The notes under the pieces are model-generated. The model was not told the origin of the DNA. It was given only the letters and a program-made list of their open reading frames with translations, and ran no database searches. From an uncultured Oscillospiraceae bacterium (lineage in GTDB: Bacteria; Bacillota_A; Clostridia; Oscillospirales; Oscillospiraceae): DNA of 64,000 bases. Each line of letters starts with the position of its first letter. Within the stretch, counting starts at the first letter, position 1. Position numbers and translations under genes: made by a program. The DNA lies in the NCBI GenBank assembly GCA_900754605.1, contig CAAEDK010000071.1:18863-82862 (forward strand). The letters run 5' to 3'. Positions 34,143 through 42,476 of this stretch are shown in pieces.

Positions 34143-34424
34143 CTATTTTCGGCAGGCCCGTTCCTCTTCCTCGTCCTCAAAGGAGTAGGGCTCCAGTTCT
34201 TCGGCGATTCCCAGGGCCAGCCGGAAGCCCGCGGTGAAGGCCGCCAGGGAGGTCTCCTCCCGCAGTTCGATGCCCAGGTCCACCAGCTTCAGTAGCTTCT
34301 CACGGTCCTGCCGGTCCATCTGTTCCCGCAGCTCCCGACGGAGCCTCTCAATTTCGTCTCGCACATCCGTGCATGCGGGCTCACGGAAGAACCGCTGGTG
34401 CAGGGCTTTCATGTAGTCGTTCAT
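34143..34424 (-). CDS. Small DUF6809-like helical protein
   Basis: This 93-aa, strongly charged, probably all-helical protein contains ALHQRFFREP, VRDEIERLRRELREQM, EKLLKLVDLGIELREETSLAAFTAGFRLALGIAEEL and an acidic tail. It resembles the DUF6809 group of small clostridial mobile-element proteins, which have no known function. AGGAGG precedes the ATG at 34424. It lies between the relaxase gene and integrase 2 on the same strand, so it may be part of the mobilisation/integration operon. Confidence 0.65.
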   Translation of the reverse strand: MNDYMKALHQRFFREPACTDVRDEIERLRRELREQMDRQDREKLLKLVDLGIELREETSLAAFTAGFRLALGIAEELEPYSFEDEEEERACRK

Positions 34425-34569
34425 GTGTCTCGCCTCCTATCAGCGACACACAATACCTGAAGTCGCTGAGAATATCCAGGGATTTTGACCACAGTTCAGA
34501 AAGAATTATCATTTGCGCAGTTCGAGTGGCAGGGCCCTATTATTGTTTACCGTGGCGCAGGATTTGCGC

Positions 34570-36540
34570 TTACCACCCCTTCATGGTCATGCCGCCCCAG
34601 GACTGAGTCTGCGTTTGTTCTTCTTCATGGTCGTCGGGCTGGTGGCCCAGAGCGATCCGGAGTTCTTGGAGCTCCCGCATTCTCTTGCGGTCGATGTGCA
34701 GTCTCGGCTGTGCAGGCACAGCAGGTGCGTTATCACGGAAGATATTGCTCATGTGGTAGAGCAGACGGCTCACCGTCATCAGGAGCTGCGGCTGATGCCA
34801 TTGATCTTGGCGTTCCAGAACGTATTGAGCATTTGGGTGTCCATACGCATCCGCCATCCGGAAGCAGTTCCAGGCCGCTTCTTCGTCTCTTGGAACGCCG
34901 TTGCCTGTGAGGTACAGCTTCCCCAGCAGGTAGCTAGCCCAGGGGTGATTCTGGTCAGCCGCGTGACGGAGATATTCCGCCGCTTTAACTGCATCCTTTT
35001 GCACGGACTTGCCTGTCAGGTATTCCTTGCCCAGACGGTAGGCGGCGTCGGCGTTTCCGTTTTGAACTGCTCGCTCCAACCACTGGATGCCATCGGAAGT
35101 GTCATGGACCACCGGATTGTCAGAGAGATATAGCTTGCCAAGGGCGTACTGGGCTGCCGGTAGGTTTCGCTTTGCCGCCAGTTCCAGCCAGTGGACGGCT
35201 CTCTCCGCATCCGGCAGCAGCAGACCGCCGTTCCGGTACAGCAGTCCCAGGAAGTACTGCGCGTGGACATCGCCGTACTCCGCCAGCCGCTCCAGATCCT
35301 CTGCCGCCTCGTCCCGTTGAGCCAGCGGAAGCTTTTCGTTTTCGATCCTGGCACGCAGCCGCAGGCACTCGTAGGAGACTTCCCAGTTGTTCACCCACTC
35401 GCCCCGCTCTTCCATCTTCTCGTCCTCAAAGGTGACCTCTCCCAGACGGATATCCTCCGCCTCCCGGATGACCGCATTTCTAATAGCCCGGAACTCTTTC
35501 TGCTTTGACAGCGGAGGCCGCTGCTGTTTCTTCCCCGAGTAGAATGCGTTGACCTGACACTGGAGCTCCCACCATTTCTGATAGCACTCGTTAACAACGG
35601 GGATTTGCTCCAGTTGATTGACGATCTCATCTACCTGCCGCTTCATGGGCCTTGGGAGATAACCATAGGACTTCTTGCCTTTAACCTCACCCAGCTGCTG
35701 GGACAGCTTCCAGATCATCTGCTCCGCCTGACTGTGCTCGCAGATCGTCTCCTGCATCTGCCGGGACAACTCCAGCATGACTTTCCGAGTTTCACGAACC
35801 AGCTCATCTCTGGAGACGGACTTCTGTTCATAGACATGGAGCAGTTCCTGTTGGAAGATGTCGTTGGTGAGCCGGGACTTCATCTGGCGGATGCCATCCC
35901 GATCCAAGTGTGCTTGTCCCGGTTTCACCGACCAGGCCATCATGTGGACATGTGGATGGTGACCCTCGTCGTGGAACGCTGCATACCACCGGAAGTCTTG
36001 AGGCGGAATGTGCATGGCTGCCGCGATGTCGTTGCGGTGAGCACGGAGCAGGGTCCGCCACGCCTGTGCGTTGTTGTAACCGAGACGCTCCGCGTCTTCT
36101 CGATGCAGGGAGAGGATGTGCGTCCAGACATTTCCGGTGTAGTGCTCCAGTTCGGACATGGCGGCATCCAGATCCACATGATCCGTGTCACCCAATAGAC
36201 CGTGGTCCCCCAGACGTTCCGCACGGGGACGCGTTGCAATGTACTGCATGTAGCCATCTGTCTGCTGCACCTGCTTCCAGTGTTCCACCAGTGCCAGCGT
36301 GATGAGTGACGAGGCGTTGGCTTTCGTCGGATGCACTGTGTAGTCCTCATACTCCAGCAGTTCTTTTACATCCGGGAAGTCTTTCGTCAGCTTTGTGATG
36401 AGCTGCTCCTGCTTGCGGGTTGGCGGACGGTCATCTGGGATGATCTCCACCCGCTCCCGCGTTGCGATGTATCGAAGGTAACCGTCGGCGTTCTGCTTGC
36501 CGCACTGGATATACGGACTCTTGACGATCAGTCTTGCCAT
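34570..36540 (-). CDS. MobP3-type relaxase with C-terminal Sel1-like repeats
   Basis: This 656-aa protein begins MARLIVKSPYIQCGKQN and carries the relaxase histidine cluster in AAFHDEGHHPHVHMMAWS (near residue 195), which binds the metal for single-strand nicking at oriT. The family is MobP/MobL-like. Residues about 420-580 hold four or five Sel1/TPR-like repeats (AQYFLGLLYRNGG, AQYALGKLYLSDN, AAYRLGKEYLTGK, ASYLLGKLYLTGN), a protein-protein interaction module. Its start overlaps the accessory gene by 13 bp. It would nick the element and lead its single-strand transfer using a conjugation machine supplied by another element, since no type IV secretion genes are present. Confidence 0.88.
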   Translation of the reverse strand: MARLIVKSPYIQCGKQNADGYLRYIATRERVEIIPDDRPPTRKQEQLITKLTKDFPDVKELLEYEDYTVHPTKANASSLITLALVEHWKQVQQTDGYMQYIATRPRAERLGDHGLLGDTDHVDLDAAMSELEHYTGNVWTHILSLHREDAERLGYNNAQAWRTLLRAHRNDIAAAMHIPPQDFRWYAAFHDEGHHPHVHMMAWSVKPGQAHLDRDGIRQMKSRLTNDIFQQELLHVYEQKSVSRDELVRETRKVMLELSRQMQETICEHSQAEQMIWKLSQQLGEVKGKKSYGYLPRPMKRQVDEIVNQLEQIPVVNECYQKWWELQCQVNAFYSGKKQQRPPLSKQKEFRAIRNAVIREAEDIRLGEVTFEDEKMEERGEWVNNWEVSYECLRLRARIENEKLPLAQRDEAAEDLERLAEYGDVHAQYFLGLLYRNGGLLLPDAERAVHWLELAAKRNLPAAQYALGKLYLSDNPVVHDTSDGIQWLERAVQNGNADAAYRLGKEYLTGKSVQKDAVKAAEYLRHAADQNHPWASYLLGKLYLTGNGVPRDEEAAWNCFRMADAYGHPNAQYVLERQDQWHQPQLLMTVSRLLYHMSNIFRDNAPAVPAQPRLHIDRKRMRELQELRIALGHQPDDHEEEQTQTQSWGGMTMKGW

Positions 36541-36956
36541 GCATCATCACCGTCCCGCTGCTCCTGCGCACGCTTTGCCATCTTTTCCAGTTGCAGATGG
36601 CCGTTGAGCTTCTTCACGCGAGCCACACTCTCCGCGTGTTTTTTCCGGAGATACTCCTTGTCCAGATGGACGCAGTCCGCGAGAACGCTCACACCCTGAT
36701 CCAGTTCTACCGCTTGTTTGAAGAGCAGCGACGCCATGCGATCTTCAAACTGATCCAGCCGGCCATCCAGATAGGACTGCACTGAGGACGGCAGAAACAT
36801 GCCGGCGTTATTGGCACTGAGATAGTCCAGATAGAAATTGATGGCATTCTCGATAAATCCGGTGAGACTGCGGCTGCCATCTTCCGTATAACGCCGCTCC
36901 AGCCGCGCTTTTATCTCCGGCGTCAGGTAGAGGGCGAATTTCTCTTTTTGGCTCAT
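36528..36956 (-). CDS. Relaxosome accessory protein (ribbon-helix-helix, MobC-like)
   Basis: This 142-aa protein begins MSQKEKFALYLTPEIKARLERRY, a typical ribbon-helix-helix start, followed by a long charged coiled-coil-like region (LDKEYLRKKHAESVARVKKLNGHLQLEKMAKRAQEQ). Proteins of this kind bind near oriT and recruit the relaxase. Translational overlap with the relaxase gene supports that role. It has GAAAGGAGG upstream. Confidence 0.75.
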   Translation of the reverse strand: MSQKEKFALYLTPEIKARLERRYTEDGSRSLTGFIENAINFYLDYLSANNAGMFLPSSVQSYLDGRLDQFEDRMASLLFKQAVELDQGVSVLADCVHLDKEYLRKKHAESVARVKKLNGHLQLEKMAKRAQEQRDGDDAWQD

Positions 36957-37177
36957 ATAGGCCTCCTTTCTTGGGGGTGACCCCGGGTTTTTTCTTGTGG
37001 GCGTAAGCGCTGCGGGATAACGACCGCAGAATTTCTTTTCCTCGCTGTTTTTGACCCTGTTTTCGAGGCCACAGAAACTCCCGTAACTGCCCGCACTGCG
37101 GGCAGATGTGCCGGGTGAAAGCTAGGGAAGTGACCCCGGCTCTTTATCCTGCTTTTTCTTTCGCCCTCCGCAGAGTC
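36957..37177. other. Candidate oriT region
   Basis: This 220-bp non-coding gap upstream of the mobilisation genes contains a 9-bp inverted repeat with a 1-nt centre (CTGCCCGCA C TGCGGGCAG, 37087-37105) and further GC-rich partial repeats (GGGGTGACCCC near 36968 and GTGACCCCGG near 37130). Such repeats next to MobC and relaxase genes are where transfer origins usually lie. The nick site cannot be placed from sequence. Confidence 0.4.
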
Positions 37178-37915
37178 TCAAAAACGGCCCAAATCCGTCT
37201 CGCTCCCCGGGAGGAGCTTGGGGACCCTTCCGGGGCCCGAACCGCTCCGCACAGGACCGCACAACGGCGTATACGGGGTATTTTTGGCCCGCTGTTGTAC
37301 AAGCGCCTGCTTTTCCAATTGGAGCATCTGCTGCTGGTAGTAATAATCCATTGCCGCCTGGATCGGCAGGATGGTGTATTTGTTGTTGCCGTTCCACTTC
37401 ATGCCATGTTTGTTAATGTAGGTTGTGTTCTCAACGGTAATGAACTGCTTGTCTACCAACTTTGCGATATGCTTTATCACTGTGGACATAGCGAGGTGTA
37501 CTGCAGCAGAGATGGTGCGGTAGCTGGGATGGCATTGATGGGTACGGCGATCCTCACAGTAGAGCAGATAGGCGTAGACAGTGATTGCCCCGTGACCGAT
37601 GTTCAGGAAGAACAGTTCATTGGGCAGGGAGAAAAAATTCTTGCTGGTGTTTTTAAATACGGGAGCCATATGTTGATCCAATAGTCCACAACGATTGAGT
37701 TTAGAGAGTTGTTCTGCGGCCATGTCTGCACTCATATGCAATTGGATGGCAATCTCATCTGCACTTGGTGCAATAAAATTTTTGCGGTGTGTATGGAGAT
37801 AGCAGAGATAGGCGAGGATGGAAAAGCCCTGGGGCTTGAGGCCCCACTTCCAGATATCATTTGGAAGCGAGAAACGCCTTCGCTTCGGATTGTGCTGACA
37901 GAGAATGGGATTCAT
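37178..37915 (-). CDS. Replication-initiator-like winged-helix protein
   Basis: This 245-aa protein begins MNPILCQHNPKRRRFSLPNDIWKWGL, where SLPN.I...GL is a pattern of replication-initiator / replisome-organiser-type HTH proteins of plasmids and mobilizable elements. It has two winged-helix-like units (SADEIAIQLHMSADMAAEQLSKLNRCGLL and SYRTISAAVHLAMSTVIKHIAKLVDKQFI). The C-terminus is low complexity. It may support autonomous replication of the excised element or regulate it. Its start overlaps the excisionase-like gene by 4 bp. Confidence 0.6.
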   Translation of the reverse strand: MNPILCQHNPKRRRFSLPNDIWKWGLKPQGFSILAYLCYLHTHRKNFIAPSADEIAIQLHMSADMAAEQLSKLNRCGLLDQHMAPVFKNTSKNFFSLPNELFFLNIGHGAITVYAYLLYCEDRRTHQCHPSYRTISAAVHLAMSTVIKHIAKLVDKQFITVENTTYINKHGMKWNGNNKYTILPIQAAMDYYYQQQMLQLEKQALVQQRAKNTPYTPLCGPVRSGSGPGRVPKLLPGSETDLGRF

Positions 37916-38124
37916 TTACAGCCACCTCCTGTGTGTTCCGCGACCCATTGAATGAATTGTTCCTTAGGCACTACCAGGCGGTTGCCTACCCGCAGCACCG
38001 GGAAGCCTGGTTCGTGCATGAGTTCGTACCCACTGGACGGTGACACGCCCAGTACTTTTGCCACTGCTTTCGCATTGAGGAACAGCGGCAGTTCATCGTA
38101 ACTTTTGAAACCTGATTCTTGCAT
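37912..38124 (-). CDS. Excisionase-like helix-turn-helix protein
   Basis: This 70-aa protein has the MerR-like winged HTH common to small Xis proteins: LFLNAKAVAKVLGVSPSSGYELMHEPGFPVLRVGNRLVVPKEQFIQW. Such proteins bend att DNA and direct recombinases toward excision, or control element genes. The ATG at 38124 has AGGTGG at good spacing; the GTG at 38133 is an alternative. It is the first gene of a minus-strand operon with the initiator-like gene (ATGA overlap). Confidence 0.8.
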   Translation of the reverse strand: MQESGFKSYDELPLFLNAKAVAKVLGVSPSSGYELMHEPGFPVLRVGNRLVVPKEQFIQWVAEHTGGGCK

Positions 38125-38272
38125 GTGTACCACCTGTTTTCTGACTTACTGACTCTTGATCTGGAAACTGCTGGTGTGATATGGCTCCCAATTGTATAGG
38201 GGAGGAAAGAGACGATTTAATAACCCATTTTTGAAAATTTTAAGAATATAGTTAACTGAGGAAAAAGAAAAA

Positions 38273-38342
38273 CCGGGCGCACGAGAATGACACGTTGACC
38301 AGCAGGAGACTGCATGGTTTCGTGTTCTTCTCATGCGCCCGG
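38273..38342 (-). ncRNA. Long imperfect hairpin, possible small RNA or terminator
   Basis: Two 22-nt arms (38273-38294 and 38321-38342, 19 of 22 paired) enclose a 26-nt loop. On the minus strand the hairpin is followed by GGTTTTTCTTTTTCC, a good U-tract. No annotated gene ends here on that strand, since the neighbouring genes diverge from this point, so it may end an unrecognised minus-strand transcript or be a small RNA itself. The rest of 38134-38535 shows nothing else clear. Confidence 0.4.
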
Positions 38343-38535
38343 CAATTTGGTGACTCAAAGACAATGTCTTAGGACCCGTGGCTCGGTGCAACATGGTTGC
38401 GAGTATAAAATTATATTTTGGTTATAACAGAACATTTGTTCTACGTCAATATCTATTTTAGAAATTGGCAGCGTTTACATTCAATGCTGCTACAATTTCC
38501 CATATAGAATATGTCCACTTACAAATTGAGGATCC

Positions 38536-38570
38536 TTGACATTGACGCTTTCGATTTAGATATGTTATCA
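38536..38570 (+). promoter_or_regulatory. Promoter of the restriction-modification cassette
   Basis: Two overlapping -35 candidates, TTGACA (38536) and TTGACG (38542), precede TTATCA (38565-38570) with a 17-bp spacer from the second. The 34-bp palindrome begins at the last base of the -10. Confidence 0.65.
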
Positions 38571-38603
38571 TAGTATTAGCTGTTAACTAACAGCTAATAC
38601 TAT
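38570..38603. promoter_or_regulatory. 34-bp palindromic operator before the XRE regulator
   Basis: Two 16-bp arms (ATAGTATTAGCTGTTA and its exact reverse complement) flank a 2-bp AC centre. The palindrome covers the expected transcription start and ends 16 bp before the regulator ATG. This is where a restriction-modification controller protein or repressor usually binds. Confidence 0.75.
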
Positions 38604-38619
38604 GAAGGGAGGAATATCA

Positions 38620-39033
38620 ATGGCTGTATCAGCTGCCGATAAGAAGAAACTTGGCAAGTGGATTAAGCAATCAAGAGAAAAGAAGCAACCGCATCTTTCA
38701 CAGAGGCAATTGGCGCTGGCTGTTGATATCACCAATGCATCTCTCAGCTCGATTGAGAGCGGCGTGATTTTCCCCTCTGAGGAAGTGTTTCTAAAGTTAT
38801 TAGAGAAGCTTCAGCCACCTCCTGAACTGCGCGAAAAGATGTTGATCCTTTTCGCAGACGCAAAGGGAACACCACCACCGGACATAAACGCAGAACTTAG
38901 TAGAAAGCCCAAACTGTGGGGTCTGATAAGACAACTAATTGCAGTAGACCCCTCAGAAGAACAAGTTACACAAATCGAGCAACTTATTTATGCGGGTACC
39001 GCATCAGGAGGAAATAAAAATGACATTGAATGA
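38620..39033 (+). CDS. XRE-family regulator of the restriction-modification cassette
   Basis: This 137-aa protein has an N-terminal XRE helix-turn-helix (LSQRQLALAVDITNASLSSIESG, about residues 27-49) and a C-terminal helical part containing LIRQLIAVDPSEEQVTQIEQLIYAG. The ATG at 38620 follows GGGAGG; an in-frame ATG at 38602 lies inside the palindrome. It overlaps the next gene by 14 bp, so it is cotranslated with the methylase-nuclease. Controller proteins of this kind delay restriction until DNA is methylated; that role is inferred from position. Confidence 0.82.
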   Translation: MAVSAADKKKLGKWIKQSREKKQPHLSQRQLALAVDITNASLSSIESGVIFPSEEVFLKLLEKLQPPPELREKMLILFADAKGTPPPDINAELSRKPKLWGLIRQLIAVDPSEEQVTQIEQLIYAGTASGGNKNDIE

Positions 39034-41005
39034 ACTTTTTAAAAATACTACATACGACGACACCCTTTTTTCTACGGAGGATAAATCCGCAGTAGAGTCT
39101 CGTATTTTTATGAAGTCTGTCCGTGGTGCAGAGGTTCCTTATATCACTTGTGCAATCCGTGATAAGGCAATTAAACTTACTCCCGAAGAAGCTGTTCGCC
39201 AACTCTATATTCATAAACTCATGAACGAATACGGATATGCGGCAAGTCGAATTCAGCTGGAAACCCCGATTCACTTTGGACGTGAAGTAAAGCGGGCTGA
39301 TATTGCAATCATGGATAAAGATCGCCCGATAGTTCCCTATATCATCGTGGAGCTGAAAAAGCCAAAGCTCACTGATGGAAAGGAGCAGCTGAAGTCTTAC
39401 TGCAATGCTACTGGTGCACCTATCGGTGTCTGGACAAATGGCGAACAGATCTCCTGTTACAACCGAAAGGATCCCAATTTCTTTGAGGAAATCAGCGATA
39501 TTCCCAAGGCTACCCAGAAGCTTTCAGACATCATTAACGAAAAGTTCACCTATGAAGATCTGAAACGCAAGGATAAAATCAGCACCCAGAAAAAGTCCCT
39601 CCGTTCCCTGATTAAGGAAATGGAAGATGAAGTTCTGGCGAGTGCAGGCGTGGATTCCTTTGAAGAAATCTTCAAGCTCATTTTTGCCAAGTTGTATGAT
39701 GAGTTAATTTGTGCTAATGATCCTACTGCCTATTTGCAGTTTCGTAATATCGGAGGCACCGATTTTGAACTGAAAGAAAAGATACAGGGGCTCTTTGATG
39801 ATGCCAAGAAGAAATGGGAAGGCATCTTTACAGATGAAAGCAAAATTCTGCTTTCCCCGTCTCATCTTGCGGTTTGTGTTGCCTCTTTGCAGGATATAAA
39901 GCTATTTAACAACAATCTTGATGTTGTAGACGACGCTTTTGAGTACCTGATGAGTAAGGCTCAGAAGGGTGAAAAAGGCCAGTATTTTACGCCTCGATAT
40001 GTCATTGATATGTGTGTAAAGATGATGAATCCGACAACCAAGGATAAGATTATCGACACCGCTTGTGGCAGCTCCGGCTTTACCGTTCATAGCATTTTTA
40101 AAGTTTGGAAAGATATTCGCAGAGAAAAAGGCCTTCCTGAAGGTGATGGATTTACTGCTGCGGAACGAATCCCTGAAGAAACCAATTTTGTTAGGGACAA
40201 TGTTTTTGCGATTGATTTTGACGAAAAGACCGTCCGTGTAGCTCGTACCCTTAATTTGATTGCGGGTGACGGTCAGACCAATGTACTTCATCTGAACACA
40301 CTGGACTATTCCCGTTGGGGTGAAACTACCAAGCAGGAAGATTGGATTGATACCTATAACGAAGGTTTTAAGAAACTGAAAAAGCTCCAACCCGCCGGTG
40401 TGAAGGATTATAGCCAGTTCCAGTTCGATCTCGTGATGGCTAATCCCCCGTTTGCTGGTGACATTAAAGAAAACACCATCATTTCTCATTATGAACTTGG
40501 CAAAAACAGTGCCGGCAAGTGGCAGAACAAAGTTGGGCGTGATGTGCTGTTTATTGAACGCAATCTGAACTTTCTGAAACCAGGTGGCCGTATGGCTATC
40601 GTTTTACCACAGGGGCGCTTCAACAACGCCAGCGACAAATACATTCGTGAGTTCATTGCTGAACGCTGCCGTATTCTTGCCGTTGTTGGGCTGCATGGCA
40701 ATGTATTCAAGCCTCATACCGGAACTAAAACTTCAGTTCTGTTTGTGCAGAAGTGGGATGATGTCTTGTGTCCTAAAAAGGAAGATTATCCGATCTTCTT
40801 CGCCACCATGCAGAAGCCAAGCAAGGACAATTCTGGCGATAAAATTTATGTTAAGGATCCTGTGACGGGAGAAAATGTTCTTGATCACCACGGGCACTTG
40901 ATCGTTGACCACGACTTATATAGTCATGAAGGTTTGACTCCTGCGGGCATTGCGGAAGCATTTATTGAGTTTGCAAAAAAGGAAGGTCTGAGTTTTTTTC
41001 AATAA
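39020..41005 (+). CDS. Fused nuclease-N6-adenine methyltransferase, BcgI-like RM subunit
   Basis: This 661-aa protein joins an N-terminal HsdR_N-type nuclease domain to an HsdM-type methyltransferase. The nuclease PD-(D/E)xK residues are Asp94 (KRADIAIMD) and Glu111-x-Lys113 (YIIVELKKPK). The methyltransferase has the SAM motif DTACGSSGFTVH (near residue 347) and the catalytic NPPF in DLVMANPPFAGD (near residue 475). There is no helicase domain and no separate HsdR gene nearby. This architecture, with a separate specificity subunit, matches type IIB enzymes such as BcgI rather than classical type I. The start at 39020 has AGGAGG eight bases upstream. The last codons contain a run of seven T. 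Confidence 0.88.
   Translation: MTLNELFKNTTYDDTLFSTEDKSAVESRIFMKSVRGAEVPYITCAIRDKAIKLTPEEAVRQLYIHKLMNEYGYAASRIQLETPIHFGREVKRADIAIMDKDRPIVPYIIVELKKPKLTDGKEQLKSYCNATGAPIGVWTNGEQISCYNRKDPNFFEEISDIPKATQKLSDIINEKFTYEDLKRKDKISTQKKSLRSLIKEMEDEVLASAGVDSFEEIFKLIFAKLYDELICANDPTAYLQFRNIGGTDFELKEKIQGLFDDAKKKWEGIFTDESKILLSPSHLAVCVASLQDIKLFNNNLDVVDDAFEYLMSKAQKGEKGQYFTPRYVIDMCVKMMNPTTKDKIIDTACGSSGFTVHSIFKVWKDIRREKGLPEGDGFTAAERIPEETNFVRDNVFAIDFDEKTVRVARTLNLIAGDGQTNVLHLNTLDYSRWGETTKQEDWIDTYNEGFKKLKKLQPAGVKDYSQFQFDLVMANPPFAGDIKENTIISHYELGKNSAGKWQNKVGRDVLFIERNLNFLKPGGRMAIVLPQGRFNNASDKYIREFIAERCRILAVVGLHGNVFKPHTGTKTSVLFVQKWDDVLCPKKEDYPIFFATMQKPSKDNSGDKIYVKDPVTGENVLDHHGHLIVDHDLYSHEGLTPAGIAEAFIEFAKKEGLSFFQ
40993..40999 (+). 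other. T7 slippery run at the junction of the RM and S genes
   Basis: The methylase frame reads AGT TTT TTT CAA TAA. Read one base back, the same bases run as TTT TTT TCA ATA AGC into the specificity-subunit frame, which is open across the junction with no start codon until about 41047. T TTT TTT fits the X XXY YYZ pattern of -1 ribosomal frameshift sites, and an extra T in the run would fuse the genes outright. Confidence 0.55.
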
Positions 41006-41049
41006 GCCCATCCGTTGAACCTTTTGACGAAGCCAAATATAAGGCTTTG

Positions 41050-42471
41050 ATGGATGGGCTGGAATGTAGCGAAATCACTCTCCCATATGTTAAGGATAAG
41101 CTGCTTCGTTTAGATGCCGAATACTACCAGAAAGACAACCTCATTTTGGAAAGAGTTCTTGCATGTATGGAAGGAAAAACCGTCTCCGATCACAATGGAA
41201 AAACGGATTGCAGTGCTTTCTATCCTTCGATTACAGGATGTTACAGTTTTGATAGAAACAACATTCCATTTCTGCGAGTAAACGAAATCGTCGACGGGCT
41301 TGTTGTTATTTCAGATAAAACAGTTTTTCTGCCTGAAGAAGTGCTAAAGACTAATAGTAAAACCATTGCACTGGCCTATCCTGGAGACATTATTATCGCA
41401 AAAGGTGGTAACACATTGGCAAAGGTGGGGCTTGTCACGGATGAGTATAGCGTTTATGCTACCTGCCGAGATGTAATAATTCTCAGAACAGGCGAAATGA
41501 CTGATTTAAACAAGTTTTATCTTTGGGCATTTTTACACAGTTCTTTTGGTCAGAAACTGATGTGGAGATCCGCCAGCCAAACTGGGCAACCGCATCTTAC
41601 GCTTAAATCAATAGGTGGAATTCATATTCCTGAATATTCCGCAAATTTACAGGAATCTGTAGAACAACTTTATAATCAGTCAGTATATATTAAGCAGCAA
41701 GCCCAAAGAAGATACAACGAAGCTATTGATGTTCTGGAAAAATATCTTAGGATATCTGAATATGAGGGTAGCTCTATTTCCAACAAGCTGTATTCTGCTT
41801 CCTTTAAAGTAACTGGTCGATTGGATGCTGAATACTATCAACCAAAGTATGAGGCATATGCGAAAGGATTGCATACTACTGATACCGTAAGTTCACTCTG
41901 TGATATTCATGACAAGAACTATCTCCCGAAAAGAGATGAACTATACAAATACATAGAACTTGCTAATGTAGGCAACTCGGGTGACATTACCGATGTTGAA
42001 CTTATCAAAGGTTCTGAACTCCCCTCTCGTGCAAGAAGACAAGTAAATGCGGGACAGGTTTTAGTTTCTTCTGTTGAGGGTTCTTTACAAAGTTGTGCGC
42101 TGATTACAGATAAATTTGATGGTGCACTGTGTTCAACCGGATTCTATGTATTGACATCTGATAGTATCAACTCAGAAACGCTATTGGTACTTTTCAAATC
42201 AGAAGTTATACAGGCATTGTTAAGGCAACGCTGCTCAGGCACCATTTTAGCAGCCATTACGAAAGATGAATTACTATCAATGCCCCTTCCCCAAATTGAT
42301 AACAGTATACAGACTGAGATTGCAGAAAAAGTTCAAATGTCTTTTTCTCTGCGCCGTCAATCTACACAGTTACTCGAATATGCAAAGAGGGCTGTTGAAA
42401 TGGCAATTGAGCAGGGTGAAAATGCTGCATTGGCATGGCTGAGTGGCAAGATTCCCAATGTGGAGGCGTGA
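41050..42471 (+). CDS. hsdS: Specificity (S) subunit of the restriction-modification system
   Basis: This 473-aa protein has the two-fold layout of HsdS proteins: target-recognition domain 1 begins LLRLDAEYYQKDNLI, a helical connector (AQRRYNEAIDVLEKYLRI) follows, then domain 2 begins GRLDAEYYQPKYEAYAKG, ending with another conserved helix (LLEYAKRAVEMAIEQGENAAL). It determines the DNA target of the fused nuclease-methylase. The ATG at 41050 has only a weak TAAGG-like site; coding potential in the same frame (SISPSVEPFDEAKYKALMDG) continues upstream to the T7 run. Translation may therefore be coupled to, or fused with, the preceding gene. Confidence 0.88.
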   Translation: MDGLECSEITLPYVKDKLLRLDAEYYQKDNLILERVLACMEGKTVSDHNGKTDCSAFYPSITGCYSFDRNNIPFLRVNEIVDGLVVISDKTVFLPEEVLKTNSKTIALAYPGDIIIAKGGNTLAKVGLVTDEYSVYATCRDVIILRTGEMTDLNKFYLWAFLHSSFGQKLMWRSASQTGQPHLTLKSIGGIHIPEYSANLQESVEQLYNQSVYIKQQAQRRYNEAIDVLEKYLRISEYEGSSISNKLYSASFKVTGRLDAEYYQPKYEAYAKGLHTTDTVSSLCDIHDKNYLPKRDELYKYIELANVGNSGDITDVELIKGSELPSRARRQVNAGQVLVSSVEGSLQSCALITDKFDGALCSTGFYVLTSDSINSETLLVLFKSEVIQALLRQRCSGTILAAITKDELLSMPLPQIDNSIQTEIAEKVQMSFSLRRQSTQLLEYAKRAVEMAIEQGENAALAWLSGKIPNVEA

Positions 42472-42476
42472 CTGCA

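Noticed and set aside
39020..42471. A classical type I HsdRMS system
   Set aside because: No HsdR helicase gene is present, and the methylase itself carries the nuclease domain, which fits a BcgI-like type IIB layout better.
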